The notes under the pieces are model-generated. The model was given only the letters and a program-made list of their open reading frames with translations, did no database searches and had not been told where the DNA came from. Source: Sympetrum striolatum (Eukaryota; Arthropoda; Insecta; Odonata; Libellulidae). Taken from it: a stretch of 64,000 nt of DNA. Numbering within the stretch: position 1 is the first letter of the stretch; the number at the start of each line of letters is the position of its first letter. Both the position numbers and the translations under genes were made by a program. Of this stretch, positions 49,606 through 62,783 are shown in pieces. Location of the stretch: the NCBI GenBank assembly GCA_947579665.1, contig OX388346.1, forward strand, positions 93,994,615-94,058,614, in the 5' to 3' direction.

Positions 49606-52600
49606 AATTTCATACCCAAAATGTGCTACGCGCATTTTAAAAATTCCTAAAATGTTTCACTGAAATGCTTCAAGCATGTTGCGATCACAAATTGTGCTAC
49701 TAGGGATTCTTTGTTTAGTGATATGGAAGTTAGAGCATTGAAGCGATTTACTAAAAGTCCTAAAGAAAGAATGAATTGATGATAAAATCTTTGGTGACTA
49801 GAAAAGAGACACTGGGTAAAAGAGGACCTGTTAAAATGCTGAAAAAATCGATTTATCCTTGATTCGTTTGAATGCCACATTCAACTAGAAGTGAAGTGAA
49901 AGCTACCCTATTCAATAAAAACTTGTGGTTAGGGTTCACATCCATCCTGAAAGCAATCCATGTTTTGCTAATGACCTTTTCCAGCTTGTTTACTACAAAA
50001 AGCTTACATACCTAAAACGAGATTTGAAGATTGACTGCGATCACCCTTTCCCAAAAGGACGAATAAAGTAGGTGTTAACGATATTAACATAAACATTGAC
50101 GCTTCACGGCCATAAAAACATAAATACATCTTCAGCGGGACATTCTGAAGAATCGACTGGTAGTGAACAAAAATATCGTAGATTTTACGAATGCCTAGAG
50201 GGTAAACATTTTTAGTGAAGAAACCCGAGAATGGACGATTCATTTCGATTGAGAAAGAGTAATCTTTTTCTAGAGCTTCAAAGTGGTCCTCAAGCTTACG
50301 GCACGTGATTTCAGAAATGCGATCCAGGCCCTGATAATAGTGAACTTAAGTAATCCGTGTAGAATTATGGTAGATATTTGAGGCAAATAGCAGGTATAGA
50401 GTATACTGGGATCTGGCCAGGTCCCCTTGTTAGGTAATCCCTCCAAATCCACCCTCCCTCCCTTCATCATTGGCTGAATACAAGGAAAGCAAAGAACGCC
50501 GAGTTCTTATCTTAATAAATAGCACAGAATATTCAGGTGTTTTTTATACTACAAAAAGAAGTATGGGAAACATTCAAAGCTTGTTAAATATTCTAAATTC
50601 CATTTAAGAAATTAGACTGAAATTTTGTATTAATACAAATGGTTCATTTTTGTAATAATACTCTGACAAAAGCTATTTTGTGATGTAGAACACGAGACAA
50701 AACTCTAAAAGAAAAGAGAATCCAAAAGCTAATGAAAAGTCATTGATTAAATTGAATCTAGCAATTTCTTTGGGAATTTTCTTAAAATTCCTATTTATCA
50801 TTAATTAACCAATGAAATTAATCCTATTTAAAGGAATAAAGATCTGCCCTTAGAGCAAAAACATCTTCCCACATGAGGGACTAAACAACCATTAATTTGT
50901 AGTCCCTACTTTTACTGAATTTCAAGAGTTGTATTTACTTAAAATCTAAATTGCATTATCCCAGCAGTCTCCAAACGTTTTTTCTTCACTCCCACCATTG
51001 GCCAGTCTTCTTTGCCTACTCATTGCCATTGTGCCCCCAAAAACTTTACTAAATCCTCATAAAGATAACATCTCAAAAATGGATGGATATGAAAAAAAAT
51101 TTCAATTAATGAAATACACTTATAAATATAGCCAAAAATGTATTTCTGCATTCAATTATCCATGTTTTGCAATATAAAGTAAGAATGAAAATTTTAGAAA
51201 AGTTACTTTCCAAAGGAGTTCAAATCATATCTAGTTGTTTGCTACCATATCCTATTCGAAATTGGAAAAAAAAGGTAAAAATTTCTTCATTCTAATCAAT
51301 ATCTGAACTATTCCTACTATTATTCATTGACCCATACTACTTACAGCTTCAGTTTTCATTCCATTAATATCTTTAAATATACTTTCACCGACTATTATTT
51401 CATGAAGATAACTGTAAAATTTAGATAGCCATTAGGAAAGCTTGGTTGCTACAGAGGTTTAACGAATTTGCAAAAGATGGCAAGTCCTATTCCCTCACCC
51501 TTCAAATTAGAATTCGTTTATTAGTGACTGAATTTGAGACAACAATGGTGGTGACCTGAGTAAGATTAGAGAAGAAACAGAAATATCTAATAAATTTAGA
51601 CATAGAAGGCCACTTTCTGATCCAATAGACCAGTAATCATTTAAACCTAGTAGAAATAAGATAGATTACAGTTTTAATGATCAAATGAAGTACATTCGTT
51701 GAAAATCAATTCATAGTTATGTATCTGAATAGTGAAGGAATAAGACATTGGAACCGGGAGAATATAAAATCACATTTAATCTTAGGAAAACATATGAAGG
51801 TATCCTGGGTTTGAGGCCGAGCCCTCCTTGAGATGAGAATTATGTTCCTAATTCTCTCTACTTCACAGAAACAGAATGCAGTTTCTCTAATATATTTCTG
51901 AATTAGAGAGGGAAAAGATTGAGTGAAAGATGGTTGCTTCACACAAAAGTATTTTGATTGATTTTAAGATAACAGTTTTCTACGAGAACTATGTTTCTGT
52001 CATCTTTCTGAAGTGAATTTTGAATTCTCTTAATTATATGTTCTAACTCATCTGCACTTCAATTCTCTATTTAGATATCTACTCAATGTTCACCTCCCAT
52101 CTCTAAATGTAAAATGAGCTCAGCAGGGAATGGGTTGGAGATCACTACATTAGCCTCATATTTATCATAGGCTGTATGACTTCCTAGTTATCTTTTCCAA
52201 TGCACATTAGCAGAAGATAATATATAATTGATGATATATATTGGCAAGTAGCTGATCTATAAGTTTATATAGTATTTAAAGCAGGGGCGGCCTTAAAAGC
52301 TGGAACTTAATATCTCATTAGATTGAAAAGTCCTTTAACTGAAACTATGCTTATTGAATCGTGTGAGTAAATACAAAATACCATTACAGTATCAATTACT
52401 CAAATGAATAAAGGTCAAAAATAATATAGTTGAATTTATAAGGTGGATCTCGGCTACGTAACATTACTATTTATTCAGGATAGGCATTGAGGTAGAAAAT
52501 TTCCCATATTGCTCTAACTTCCGTATCACTAAACAAAGAATGCTTCAATAGCTAATTGAATTTTTTATGATGCATACACATTGTATTTTCTGTCTATTCT

Positions 52601-52805
52601 TTGTTTACAAATTCTAGGCATACAATCTTTGAAGTTCAATTCATTAGGTAGTCGCCTGGCCATAATGTACCTCGTAGACAAAAACTCCCTCCCCTTTTTG
52701 GGTGAAAATATAGTTTAAGAAAAATAGTTTAATGTGGTCTTTGGTTCAAGCAGGTAAGGGCCAAGGACACATTATGAGATATTTTCATTGGTGATTTCTG
52801 AGAAC
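49606..52805. other. AT-rich intergenic DNA, nothing recognised
   Basis: No ORF above about 80 codons, no tRNA-like motif and no clear repeat family. Short open frames on the - strand (49647-49880, 50004-50243, 51706-51942) have no motif that I can identify. Confidence 0.5.
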
Positions 52806-53080
52806 TATACAACCAGTGGCAGATCCAGGGGGGGGCTATAGTCCCCCCAGAAGTCAACATGAAGAATAATTACTTAAATGTATCATCGTTCATACTATTG
52901 AGATTTGAAGAAAATATTGTTCATCTACAACGATAGATAATAATAAGCATAATTCAAATATGTATACTGAGTTTAATTCTATAAAATTTCTTACAAAAAT
53001 CGACAAATAGAAAATGAATCTTTAATCCCGACTTTCAAGCCCCCCCACAGCTCGATCCTAGATCCGCCACTGTATGCAGC
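52806..53080. mobile_element. hAT-type MITE (259 bp) with 8-bp target duplication
   Basis: The element at 52814-53072 begins CAGTGGCAGATCCAGG and ends CTAGATCCGCCACTG. G-runs and C-runs next to the termini also pair. The flanking octamers TATACAAC and TATGCAGC match at 6 of 8 positions. CAGTGGCGGATC-type termini are widespread on arthropod MITEs, and 8-bp duplications point to hAT. The AT-rich centre is non-coding. Confidence 0.75.
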
Positions 53081-56000
53081 TATAGTACTCTATTATAGTA
53101 TCAGAAGTGACCATTTATTGCCAACAAGGAAAACAGGTGTAGGATTTGATGGATAGCCATTTATGTGCCCAAGGAAACTAATAATTCTCATCTCAGCTCA
53201 GTTCAATAGGATAGGTTCTCAGTTTAAATTCCAGAATCTGATCAAAGTTCTCATAATTTGCAGCAGAAATCTATAATTGACGATAACAATATAATTGTTT
53301 ATAGGATTTCTTTCTTATGGAATTTGTCTCTTGTTTGAAAGATGTTTCTTTTTAAAAACAGTAAATGATTTAAATTACCTATACATTTATTTTCATGGGA
53401 ACAGTTGAACTCATCAAGCATTTAACATAAAGTCAAAATGCAAATGATAAGAACTCTGTTACCTGTACTCATGGACTTTTAATAATGTGCATATTTGTAA
53501 GTTTCTTGCCAATTAAGTCCCATTCACACTCAACACCACTGTTACCGCATTGTATACAGCTGGTAGCCCCTTCATCTCAACCTTCATTTCATATACCTTC
53601 ATTTCCTACAATTATCTCACCATAGAAACTAAAAGGCATTGCCGTGGCATCAGTAAGTAATTGAAGAGCTCCTACTTATTTGCATTAATTTTAAGAAAAG
53701 ACAGTAATAGTAATGTATTTTAATAAGGTTCTCATACTTTGATAGAGGCCAATAATACTAGGTCTAGGTCTTTGAAGTTACTGATTCCGTTGTGAAAGTG
53801 AGTTGCAAAAATCCTATGGTTTAATTATGTTAACGAAAGGTTTTGCACGTTCCAAGCCATAGTTCCAAACCAAGCTCTCAATATTTACACCATTAACATA
53901 TTACGTTCAGGTCATTCTTCAGTCTACTGATATAATTTTATGACAAAATATTTCTGTATATGAGAGGACGATGGGCTAATAATATGACCATGGTATCTTA
54001 ATTAACTTAATTTCTCTGTACATCTGACAACAACTATACATAGCAATGGACTTTTCCTTCTTGGCTATACCCTTAGTTATAATCAAATTCTCTTTCTTTG
54101 CCTTTGTATAATGGAAATTAATAATTTGTAGACTTGATACAATTAAAAGTTAATAATTCGAACACAGAAAAATTGGATTAGCTTCTATTAGTAATACATA
54201 TTAAGTCCTTTCATGTAAGACAGTCTTTATTTTTTCTTCTCTGCTATTAGTTTGAAAAAACTATCCTCGAAAATTTTAAAAAGATTTAAAGGAAGGTCAC
54301 TTGAATTAAGGTTCTTATTTGTATTGCAGAATATTAGCTAAGATGAATTGTTGCGAATATTTTGTTAGAAAATCTAAGATTTTTTGTAGTGTCTTATAAC
54401 AAACAGCCTGTATCTCTGGAAACCTAAGCATTTCTTGAATTCAAACTCATTCATTCTCCTATGTGGATATAGAGGCAAATAATTGTAATAGCAGACATAC
54501 TACCATACTGGTGTATTTTTCATAGGTTTAATATTCCAAAGGGCACAAATTTGATTATTAGATAAGCTGATAGCTCTCCAGGTTAGATAGGGATGTTGAT
54601 GTTTTACACCCTCTGCCACGTGCCACTGGTGGTTTGCAGGGCTTAAATGTAAAATATTGTCTCTGATATTATCCCAATATATTCCTTGACATGCTACCGT
54701 TCTTTACTGGAGCTAGAATTTCATTTACTTCATCTAAACCAATGAATTTTTCTCAGAGCTTCAGTTGGCAATCTGATATTTTCAGCAAATATACATATCA
54801 ACTGACCTTTCCTGCAACACCCTTGTTTAGAGCCAAAATTCGCATAATTTGCCTTTTTATGATAGAAAATAATGATTTGAAGACTAAATGGTCGTCATAG
54901 TGCCAGCTTCATATACAGTAGAGTCGGGATGGCACCTATAAGCATTTCATATGAAAGCTTTCATTCTAGATTGCCTTTTTTTTCCTCCATAATTTTATTA
55001 GAAATATCTTTTCTAGGAAATCAAGAAAATAAACAAAGGAAGGAAACTTGTGTTAAGAATATTTTTTTTTCATGGAATGTTGTCTACGATTCATCATTAC
55101 AAATATCCTCTCCTAATGATGCATGAATAGCCAAAGATCCATTTCCAATTTTGAAAAACAAACATTAAAGTAAATATTTCAATGCCATGAAGGTGTTACC
55201 CATTATTGAAAGGAACGACCTTACACTAATCTAGGTTTACCTCACCTTACCTTGGAAGAGATCTTTATCAGTTTACTGTAATGTTTCTTAAAAAGGAAGA
55301 AGGTTCTGCCATATCTGACAAAATATATTAATTTTTTCATTGAATTGAAAAATACAATAAAGAAAAATTGAGAATCATAATCCTTAAAAATAAACCAAAC
55401 ACATGAGGTTATTAAGTACATTGTGAATGAATTAAAATACCATTAACTCTATCATTGAATCTGGTACTAACCTTAAACATCTGAATACTTTTGCAGATAC
55501 ATTTAGCTAGAATAAAAATGCTCAATTATGTAATCAAGCAAAAACACTTAACAGGAAAGTTAAAGGAGTTCTAAACAATAACAAACAAGAGCCTGCTTAA
55601 GTGTGATGAATTGCAATCTTCCTGTTCATCATCTCATCATTGATGGTTGGATAATCAACCACTCAATCATTGTCTACAAAAATGCTTTCCAGACAGAATT
55701 CGACGTGGTGTGGAGAGAGATACATAGAGATTTTATCAATGAATCAGGAGTTCAATTTCAGTAAAGATCCATATTCTCAGAAAATGATTTTCATAGCTTT
55801 TAACTACGCATTTCCAAGATGATTTATATAATTCAGCGTCTCTTATACTATAGCAACTTTGGCGTTCTGAAAGAACTGAACAAGCCTTTGACTTAAGAGA
55901 TTAACACTTTCTGAAATCTTCTTTAGTCCAATAATTGAAACCATTAGCCACTTCCGAACAGGTGAGCATGCCATAATAATAATATAAAATAGTAGCTGTA

Positions 56001-56560
56001 TCCAAGTACACACACCTTACTACGCCACAGATTTCAAATCCCTGAAATATTTACCGATGAACAGATCACCCAATATTATTAGTAGATCGAGACAAGGAAA
56101 AGAATCCAGTATCGATTGTTCTTTAGATGTATAAGATGTTGACATGTTCAGTGAAGGCATAGTAAGTGATGATTTTTACTCGAATGTCACAGTTAAAACA
56201 AACTGAGCCGATACTTTGAACAGAATTTTCAAAGTTTTATATTATTATATATGTCTTCATGTTATTGAACAAAGATACTAATGTGGAATTAGGTACAGTT
56301 TAGATCATCAAATGCCGTATCGTAAACGGCAGAGCAGTGCACACCTGAATTTAACCACGATTTCGTTAGTCAATCGATTAAACTATTTTAGGAACTAAAT
56401 TTCGAAACTTCAATTAATATTATACAGATTTCGCAACAAAATACACACTAGTTACTTGAATATTTCACCCAGAAATGGTTTCTGCAAGCATAAACCGAAC
56501 TTAGCATTCATAAACAGAAGAATAGGGAAGCTAGCCAAAATATTAGGGGACGGCCTCTGT
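53081..56560. other. AT-rich intergenic DNA upstream of the NACHO gene
   Basis: About 3.5 kb without a supported gene. Two short + strand open frames (54691-54900 and 54929-55126) lack recognisable motifs and are probably chance. Confidence 0.5.
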
Positions 56561-56836
56561 TTTGATCACATGTTCATTTCAAAACTTCATTGACAACGTA
56601 TGCGGCGCCAGCTACAGGACGAGAGATGGAGGAGGATAACAAAAGTACCAAGGTTAAATTTTAAATTTTCTTTAATGAAAATAGAAAAGTCATTAGTCCT
56701 CTTGAATTAAAGAAAAATTTCATCCCTGCATTCCAATTAGTATATTATTTAAATATTATTACTTTAACTGCAGACGACTTCCTTGCTAGAAAAGTGGAAA
56801 ATTAATCATTACTTAAATTTGGCGACTGTGTCCAAA
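56561..56836 (+). promoter_or_regulatory. NACHO: Probable NACHO gene 5' region: first exon and intron
   Basis: A locally GC-richer stretch (about 56545-56640, ATGCGGCGCCAGC) suggests a promoter or first exon. An ATG at 56626 opens nine codons ending AAG at 56652, before GT. A CAG acceptor at 56771-56773 precedes sequence open in the same frame down to the ATG at 56837. Two readings are possible: a non-coding first exon, or a 30-residue N-terminal extension that starts at 56626. The family usually starts a few residues before the first membrane segment, which favours 56837. Confidence 0.5.
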
Positions 56837-58459
56837 ATGGGGTCGATCGTGTTGAAAAGTCTGTCTATCCTGCTGGGATTATTCTTTATTTTTGTAGGTA
56901 TTATGAAAATCACCCCTAAAATCAGCAAGGATCTTCATAAGGATTTGGTACGTAATTTGTGGAGTTAGATTTTGTTATGTTTCGCTCCGTTGACATCTCA
57001 TTGTTGTAATTGTATACGCGAAAATTAATTGAGCAATTTTTAGTGATCCTCTATTATTGACATCCATTCCAATTCAGTAAATCTTCTTTTTACTCTTAAA
57101 CTCCCCTTCCGTGCGTCTAAATTTAATTTGCAAAATTTGGAAATATTTGTATTGTATTGGCAAACTGCCTTGACCCTCTAGCAGACGGAAGGCAGTCGAA
57201 ACTTTCACCAAATTTACTTGAGTTATTTTGGAACATCTTCCCCGTGCAAGCTATAATTTGCATTCTAATGCCTCATCTGGGATAAAAGTATAAAAAACTG
57301 TGGAACTCTCTTTTTTCTTCTTTATTTTTATGTTAACGTATTGTTTTCAGAGGAAGGAATATGTCAAGTACGCGAAAGTATTTCCACTTTCTGAGACTCT
57401 AGACTTTAAAGTGCCTTCTAAGTGGTACAGAAGAGTAGTTGGAGGTTTGGAAATATTTTGTGGCCTTGTGCTGACATTTGTGCCAAGCTGTAAGTTTCTT
57501 TCGTTTTTCATTCTTCAACTTTGTTTTCAATTTATCTCTATATATAAATATACAATTTCAGGGAAAGCAAAGCAAGCTGCAAATTTAGTACTGCTCTTTC
57601 AAATGTTGATGGCCGTTTATTCTCATTACATGGTAAATGATAAATTTGAAAGGACAGCGCCAGCATTGGTACGTCTTACAGTTTATATCTTTTATTATGT
57701 ATGTGTTTAACTGATGAACGAGTTTTTGCAAAATGTTAAAAATAACCTACTATATCATGCCATTTTGAAAGATAAAAGTTGTATTTAGCTTGCAATGAAG
57801 TGGGAGTTCTTCTTTTGTAAGACTTTCGAGCAAAACGACTGAATAAACTCGACGGTTGTTAACGTTGACCTTCATGATTTTATTTTTATAATGGACTTCT
57901 AAAGTTTTTCTATCTATTACATGGTAGAACTCATTTAGCGCGACCTACCATCTTTTGTCAATACTAAACTCACCCTATAAGTTGATCGCGAATGTTATAT
58001 TTTTCCTATTGACCATGGTATAAGTATCTCTGTTTCCTTTCGTTGTAACTTTCGATTTTTTTATGATTCGTGTTTCTTAAATTTTAATTAGTTTATCTAT
58101 ATTTTGCGTAGTTGGCATCCAAAACTTTCTGATTATTTTTTGGCTATGATATCCATAAGATGTACATTTTCATGGAAATAGTCTTGTTTATAATAATGGA
58201 ACTCTCTTACCAACCTCAACATGATTATTTCTTGTTAATGGCTTTTTATTCGTCAAAGCTTGTTTGACAAAAGCAAATCTCTGTTTGTTGTGGTGAATTT
58301 AAATTAGATGTTTCTGACATAATAGCTGTATAACCTATTTTCCAGGTGTTCTTCTTCATGTTAACATGTCGACTTGTCATAGATTGGCAGCTTAGGAGGA
58401 AAGAAATGGCTAAAGAATTAGCAGCTGTGGCTGACGGGGATGCTAAGAAAACTGATTAA
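56837..58459 (+). CDS. NACHO: NACHO/TMEM35-family membrane protein (nicotinic receptor chaperone), four coding exons
   Basis: Exons 56837-56947, 57351-57489, 57562-57668 and 58346-58459 join to a 156-residue protein; all introns are GT-AG. The start MGSIVLKSLSILLG has a CCAAAATGG context. Four hydrophobic segments lie near residues 4-24, 65-83, 90-106 and 119-132, as expected for TMEM35A/B (about 150-170 residues). Family-like motifs are KITPKISKD after the first segment, GGLEIFCGLVLTFVP, and ALVFFFMLTCRLVI in the last. The tail is charged (QLRRKEMAKEL...KKTD). Known: NACHO is an ER protein that promotes assembly of nicotinic acetylcholine receptors. An arthropod role in neurons is inferred from orthology. 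Exon 3 joins through a split Trp codon (T|GG). Confidence 0.9.
56948..57350 (+). other. NACHO intron 1
   Basis: A 403-bp phase-0 intron with donor TTG|GTACGT and acceptor TTGTTTTCAG. It is AT-rich and holds no other feature. Confidence 0.85.
57669..58345 (+). other. NACHO intron 3
   Basis: A 677-bp phase-0 intron with donor TTG|GTACGT and acceptor TATTTTCCAG. Reading through the donor gives a false C-terminus, so splicing is needed to reach the conserved ALVFFFMLTC segment. Confidence 0.85.
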
Positions 58460-60790
58460 GTGCTCCAGTTTTTGTATGCATAATGAATGTTCCCTATGAC
58501 CTGTGTTTAATGAGTTGTGTTGAAGCAATTTGACCCTCTTAAAACCTTTCATCATGATGAACAACACATTAATGAACCTTTTTTATTTCGTGTTTAAAAT
58601 GTCAAAGTGGAAAGTTTCGAAGTTAACCAAAGGAATAAGGTACCTGTGGTTTGATGAGATAGAATTTAACTTATGTTTGTAATAAACTACTTCTGTCAAA
58701 CCAATGTCAACATCTGTGGCTGAAAAAAGACACAAGTTTTAAGTCAGCGGATTTCAGCTGCTGATTGCCACACTAATAGTCAATGTGAGTGAATCTTGTT
58801 GTTCTAGTCATTTTTCCATATATACAAGTCAGACTCTTCCAATTGAGTCTTGATGAATCAGCATCAATCAAAGCACTATGTGCTTCATGAAGTATGCTAC
58901 TGTTTTATAATGTTAAGGTGCACTTGATTCTGCAAGCCAAAGTTTATCCTGTTGATTGCGGAGGATATTTTCTGCATTGGAGGGTAACCCAACAAATTGT
59001 TATTATAAAACTTATTACGATGTTACATTTAAGGATGCAAAATATATAATTTTGTCCCTGAATGCTATGGAATTCGATAAAAATTTTGCACTGATGATTT
59101 TGTATTCTAAAATGTTTGAAGTGAGTAGGAAGTAAAGGTTACTCAGTAATAATGTCTTTAAGGTAGTAAGAAATACTTTTCTGCTGGTGTAGAGTTAATT
59201 CCAGAGTGATATTTGGATGTAAATTTAACTATTTGAATGTAAATAGTATAAATTGTGTTATGATTTTAATGCAGGATGGCGTCCATAGACTTAAAACCCA
59301 AAGATTTCCAGCCATGGGAGTCGAACGCAATGTGATATTTTATTAGAATACTTATGAACTGGAAGTGCACTAATGGATGGCTGATTCTGAGTCAGTGGAT
59401 CTAGTAAAATTGGTAAGATGTCATCTTGATGATGAAGCTGATTGATAAGTTTTTAAGGCTGAACACTTTAACCTGTTCCCAAAGTCACTGCTTTCAAAGC
59501 CAATTTTAGAGGATGTGCATTTGAAATAGAAATATATTGCACCTTCGAGGTTTACTCGCAGCTCATGATTATTCATCTTTTTAGTTATCATTTTAGACAA
59601 GATTTTATGTTTGGGAAATGCAAGCTAACAAATATGCAAGCTCAGAGTGCTTACTTTTAGCATCAAGAGTATTTGGATTAATTATATCTCGTTTGAAGAG
59701 GAAGGAAATGCTCAGATCTGGTTAACTAATGTTGACATTATTAGCAAGCTTTAATTTTTCATCAATTGCTGTTGATTTTGCAGTGTAGAATTGTTTACCC
59801 AATAATCAAAATGTATCCAAACACTGAATCATATCATGTTATTTCTTCAGATAAAGAGGAGAATATCTTATGTAATAATCCTTTTTATAAAGGTTAATAT
59901 TTGGCATCAAAAATGTTTTGAGGTAGTAGCTCTCAATCATTAAATATTGATAGCACTTGGAATGGCTCCAGCAAATGAAGATTAATTTCTAAAATGTGTA
60001 CCTAAAGACCTTAATGTTTACAACAGAACAAGAGCTTATACATTTCTAATGTTTGCTTCTTAGTCAAGCCAATATGCCATGGATTATGGAACTATTTTTT
60101 AAGGTCATCAGTGGGGCTAGTTGAAGAAACATCAATAACTAGCTAAATCTCATGCTCAAGTGATCTCTATCCATCATTCGAAAATCATAATTAACCATTT
60201 ACTTATGAATAAATAAAATGTCTTCTTGTAACTGCTATGTATAGAAATGGTTGTGATCTCTAATACTGGCTGGAAAATGCAGAATCAAATTAATTAAAAA
60301 ACGGGAGATTTGCAGGGGGTTACCCCACAATCACTGCCAGACTAATGATATTGAAAAGGTACAACAAGTTGTTATCTCTGCTTAACATTGTCTTGTTTTA
60401 TATTATATTTTGCATCCTAAGACAAATGCTGTAAATAACTCATAACAATTTTTCTCTCGATGGATGCACTAGTCATTTACATAGGTTTAATGTATTGTCG
60501 AGTATTATTCAAGAAGTTACTATCAGTATGTCTAGACTGCCTCCTCCTAAGAGATATTACTGTCACAAGAGTTTTTATTTATTGTGACGAGATATTTACA
60601 GTATTCAAGTAACCCTTCTATTTAAGTTAAAATTTGTTAATGTAATATTTATTCAATGCAAAACTTCTGTTACCTCATTGGCTTATTTTATGGTCATTAT
60701 TTGTTGGATATTTATTTGCACCGCTACTAATAGACATGTACATAATATGCCTCTTCTGTGACCTCTAATAAAATTATGTAACATGCATTT
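58460..60790 (+). other. NACHO 3' UTR and intergenic region
   Basis: A polyadenylation signal AATAAA lies at 58681-58686, about 220 bp after the stop. Further candidates lie near 60208 (AATAAATAAA) and 60768 (AATAAA), so a long 3' UTR is possible. No other coding sequence was recognised. Confidence 0.5.
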
Positions 60791-60959
60791 AATATCTTTA
60801 TCCAAAGTCAATTTTAGATATTATGTATTTTGAATCAATTGCGTGGATTTTGACTTACAAATTCGGTTACCGGTCATTTTAAAAATAAATCAAGAGATAA
60901 ATAGCATATCATTCAAAATATCATAACTTGCAAAAAATACTACTTTATTTGCTATACAT

Positions 60960-61327
60960 CAATAACATTGAGGAATAATATTTATTTATAGCCAGCATAG
61001 TTGTAAACAAGGCAAATATATTCCATGGGAGAATCTTAATGACAGACTGAAAACTTTTCTTGATTACAAGAATTCCATCAGTGAAACGCAAGCAGAGATG
61101 ATATTGCACCAAACAATTTCAATGCATTCCTTAACAGTAAATAGGGGAAAGTGGTGATTGATGTGGAAATATGTAAAGTGTACAGTAAGTTTAGCAAAGA
61201 ATGATTTAGGGGTAAAAAAATGCCTTGCGTTTAAAATAAATGGGATATAAGCAGTAAATTACAGATTTCATCGTAAAACAAAGATAACGAAAGAATATAG
61301 TTTGAGAAAAAAGTGAGAGCATTTATT
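60960..61327 (-). other. VTA1: Probable VTA1 3' UTR
   Basis: On the - strand, AATAAA candidates occur at about 61322-61327, directly after the stop, and at about 60981-60986. The second is better placed for cleavage. It converges with NACHO transcription from the left. Confidence 0.5.
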
Positions 61328-62049
61328 TTAAGTGTCTTTCCCTGTCTGCAATAAAACAAGGGCCTTTTGAAGGTTTCCAATTGCTGTTTGTATATCATCA
61401 TAGTTAAGTGCGCTTGAAGCCCATTTGCAGTATTTCTGAGCCTTAGCTATTTGTTCTGGATTGAGGGATTGACTTCCAGATGTTCCTGAAAATTTACAAT
61501 TAACAATGAGATCCATTTATGTTGCGATTAATAGACATTTTAAACAAAAATCAAGTTATACCAACAAATAAGTAAAATATGAGACTATTTTGAGCCTGGT
61601 AATTAAATCTGAGAAATTTGCAGCAACAACTATTAGAAAACAATATTTGCTCTACAGAATAAAAATTTTAGAATAATTTTACATAATTTACTACAAACAT
61701 AATGAACTCACTTGCAAGGGTTTCTAATTTGTGAAATTTTTATAAATTATTTGATATTCATAAACATTGTCTTGAAAAACAGCCTATTATAGAGTTAAAT
61801 CTTTATTATTACCTGTTGGCATAGTAGGACCTTCTGTAGGCACAAATGGACCCATTCCGGCAGATATTTGCGGAGGAGGGTTGACTGGAGAGGACGGAGG
61901 GACGAATCTGGGAACTGAATTTGCTGGATCTGGTGTGTGTGTATCACTTGGAAAGATGTTGAATGCTGGCATTGCATTTGTATTGTCCATATTCCCTGCA
62001 GATGGTAATTGCGGCGGCATGAAGAAGCCCATCTGATTACTAGAAGCAC
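61328..62049 (-). CDS. VTA1: VTA1/LIP5 C-terminal coding exons (partial gene)
   Basis: Two - strand exons are visible: 61813-62049 and 61328-61485, joined by a GT-AG intron that splits a Gly codon (G|GA). The last exon encodes GSQSLNPEQIAKAQKYCKWA, SALNYDDIQTAIGNLQKAL and VLLQTGKDT, then the stop. This matches the C-terminal Vta1-SBP1-LIP5 (VSL) helices. The exon before it is a Pro/Asn-rich linker (FFMPPQLPS, PRFVPPSSPVNPPPQ), also typical of the family. Known: VTA1 binds and stimulates the Vps4 ATPase that disassembles ESCRT-III on endosomes. The N-terminal MIT-repeat region is not in the window and should lie beyond position 64000 on the - strand. Confidence 0.88.
61486..61812 (-). other. 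VTA1 last intron
   Basis: A 327-bp intron with donor ACAG|GTAATA and acceptor AAATTTTCAG on the - strand. Nothing else is seen in it. Confidence 0.85.
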
Positions 62050-62783
62050 CTGAATAATTGAAAGTCGAACAATTCATCGAGTTTTAAAAATTGTCATAAA
62101 AATACTGATTTAAATAATTTCCTGAAAAAATCGTGCAATATTTGTAAAAGATGTTAAGTTTATATTTTCAAAATCAAAGCATAGATTTATTTATTAAACA
62201 AAACATAGTTATCACAAGAATTCTATGCGTTATTAAAGTGACAACATTATTTTGTTAAGTTTCTTGTAACATTAAGAAGAGTAACAATGGTTATCTAGGG
62301 AAATAGTACATATTTATTTTGGAAATTTTTGAGTAGCTCATCAGGTCGATTTGGAGATCAGGAAATTAGAGACAGGCTTTTAAGAGAGCCTCTTGAATAT
62401 ATACATTCTGTAAGACAAACCTTTTTGATAACCAAACGAATGAACCTCAAAATCAATCTTCCACTGCCTTTAGTAAAGGTAAATAGCTCAGTCGCCCTAG
62501 ACAAGACTGATTATGCACGCATCTTTTCTCATGTAGAAAAATTTCAGACTATGATATTGGCATCAAAAGGTTTAAAACATCTTATGATAAAAGAGCCAAC
62601 ATGGAATTAATGCAAGATAGTAGACAAAAACATGCCTATGCCTAAGTAATAAAAGAAAGAACTTAAAAGAAAAAACAAATGCTTTGTATCATCCTTAAAA
62701 CTGAAGATATGTTTAAATTAATAACAAAGCTTAAACATATCATTGAAGTGAGAGCGATAATTATTTACCACAAGGTTACTGGT
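62050..62783. other. Probable VTA1 intron; possible decayed element fragment
   Basis: An acceptor (TTATTCAG) borders the exon at 62049, so this is intronic. A + strand open frame at 62329-62610 contains GRFGDQEIRDRLLREP, vaguely like gag proteins of LTR retrotransposons (IRDR motif), but it starts without a good ATG and has no other support. Confidence 0.35.

Noticed and set aside
50000..56500. Short ORFs on both strands in the AT-rich interval.
   Set aside because: No motifs, no splice context and no codon bias visible by eye. They are consistent with chance.
62329..62610. Retrotransposon gag fragment (IRDR motif).
   Set aside because: A single short motif without flanking support or a proper start. 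Kept only as a remark in the intron entry.
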